Shown: positions 6,384-6,969 of the stretch, in pieces
Layout: every line of letters starts with the position of its first letter
Numbering within the stretch: the first letter of the stretch is position 1
Assembly: GCA_003176075.1 (NCBI GenBank)
Contig: PSRN01000125.1
Coordinates: 1 to 6,969, forward strand
Length of the DNA stretch: 6,969 nt
Direction: 5' to 3'
Source: Bdellovibrio sp.
Lineage (GTDB): Bacteria; Bdellovibrionota; Bdellovibrionia; Bdellovibrionales; Bdellovibrionaceae
Translations under genes and position numbers: made by a program
Notes under the pieces: model-generated
The model's input: only the letters and a program-made list of their open reading frames with translations
Told to the model about the DNA's origin: nothing
The model's database searches: none

Positions 6384-6969
6384 AGGAAGACCCCATAAAG
6401 AGATTGATATTGTTGCCGTTACGCACGTTCAATGCATAGAGATCACGAAGGGCAAAGACGATGGAACTTCCCTCGCTGATATAGACGTCGAAGCGCCAAC
6501 CCACGCCGAAGCCAAAAGTCCCGCGCAGGTTCGTATTGATGTAACTGGGACCGAAATACAAGGAACTGCGAAAATAGCGCAGGGACTCCCGAAGAAAAAC
6601 AAACTTACCATAGGCGTGCGTGAAGATAAGATTGGACGACAAAACCAGGTTGATCCTCTCGATTTGAGTGGGCTCCCGATTGAAAGTGCTGGCGAGCTCA
6701 GAAGTGAGGCCCGAATCCACGGTGTAAACATAGGCGGCATCGACAACATCCCACGCGAACGTCTTAGAAAAATAGCGAAGATAAGATCCTTCGAGACTGA
6801 ATCCATTCCAATATGGATTCGTCGGCCAAATCCCCAGCCCCACATCCAGGTGATTCTTACTGGGATTTAAATAGGTCTCTATGGACTCAATCTTAACGCC
6901 GTCCAAGGGTTTGACACCCCCATTGACTCCGCCATTGACGCCGCCATCGGCGGCCCCTGCCGGAGGAGA
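6373..6969 (-). CDS. Outer-membrane beta-barrel domain protein (5' partial)
   Basis: 198 codons are visible and the frame stays open to the window edge, so the start and signal peptide lie beyond 6969. The TTG at 6906 is internal. After a Gly-rich linker (three GGV steps, 6911-6946) comes a barrel domain with the layout I associate with the myxobacterial-type outer-membrane barrel family (TIGR04565). A strand beginning at NHLDVGLGI is followed by NPYWNGFSLEGSYLRYFSK, an LTSELA segment, a THAYGKFVFL strand and GFGVGWRFDVYIS, then an LRDLYALN strand. It ends in GSSFGF, with the C-terminal phenylalanine typical of outer-membrane barrels. Members of this family are often encoded beside TPR genes of gliding and adhesion complexes, as here. 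The family assignment comes from recalled pattern and could be checked with a profile search. Confidence 0.88.
   Translation of the reverse strand, partial: SPPAGAADGGVNGGVNGGVKPLDGVKIESIETYLNPSKNHLDVGLGIWPTNPYWNGFSLEGSYLRYFSKTFAWDVVDAAYVYTVDSGLTSELASTFNREPTQIERINLVLSSNLIFTHAYGKFVFLRESLRYFRSSLYFGPSYINTNLRGTFGFGVGWRFDVYISEGSSIVFALRDLYALNVRNGNNINLFMGSSFGF
6911..6946 (-). repeat. Three 12-bp tandem repeats encoding a Gly-rich linker
   Basis: On the plus strand the units are TTGACACCCCCA, TTGACTCCGCCA and TTGACGCCGCCA (6911-6922, 6923-6934, 6935-6946). On the coding strand they give GGV steps separated by Asn. They lie before the barrel domain, the same position as the 12-bp repeats in the other barrel gene of this operon. 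Confidence 0.8.

Noticed and set aside
6178..6870. 230-residue plus-strand open frame antisense to the barrel/TPR junction
   Set aside because: The opposite strand encodes a signal peptide and barrel strands with coherent composition; the plus-strand product looks random.

Overview
The window looks like chromosomal DNA from a Gram-negative, deltaproteobacterium-like organism. Bdellovibrionota/Oligoflexia fits best, with Myxococcota as the alternative. The evidence is a minus-strand operon of outer-membrane beta-barrel and periplasmic TPR proteins. It resembles the Glt (adventurous-gliding/focal-adhesion) gene sets known in Myxococcus and also present in Bdellovibrio relatives. Base composition looks moderate by eye. 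The taxonomy is inferred from gene content only.

Layout: (1) Positions 1-837, plus strand: the 3' part of an ATPase gene of the AAA/DUF4143 type, cut by the window edge. (2) Positions 838-871: a short convergent gap with a small 12-bp tandem duplication and no convincing terminator. (3) Positions 872-6969, minus strand, transcribed from the right edge leftwards: the end of an outer-membrane beta-barrel gene (6969-6373, 5' end off the window), a 442-residue secreted TPR protein (6383-5055), a 1132-residue secreted TPR protein (5067-1669) and a second beta-barrel-like exported protein (1672-872). Each downstream start overlaps the upstream stop by 11, 13 and 4 nt, so the four genes almost certainly form one translationally coupled operon. 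The inferred role is an envelope complex with barrels in the outer membrane and TPR scaffolds in the periplasm. The motor and other partners would lie outside the window.

The most unusual item is a compact palindromic element of about 155 bp at 4901-5055. It has 17-bp inverted terminal repeats (16/17 matching), a probable TA or TAT target duplication, and two tandem GC-rich hairpins inside. It sits exactly at the junction of the two TPR genes. It adds a net 153 nt (51 codons, no stop) after codon 5 of the large TPR gene, between the start codon and the hydrophobic core of the signal peptide. Removing it in silico restores a normal short signal peptide. It therefore looks like a non-autonomous mobile element (MITE-like) that has become protein-coding, comparable in principle to the Rickettsia palindromic elements that insert in frame.
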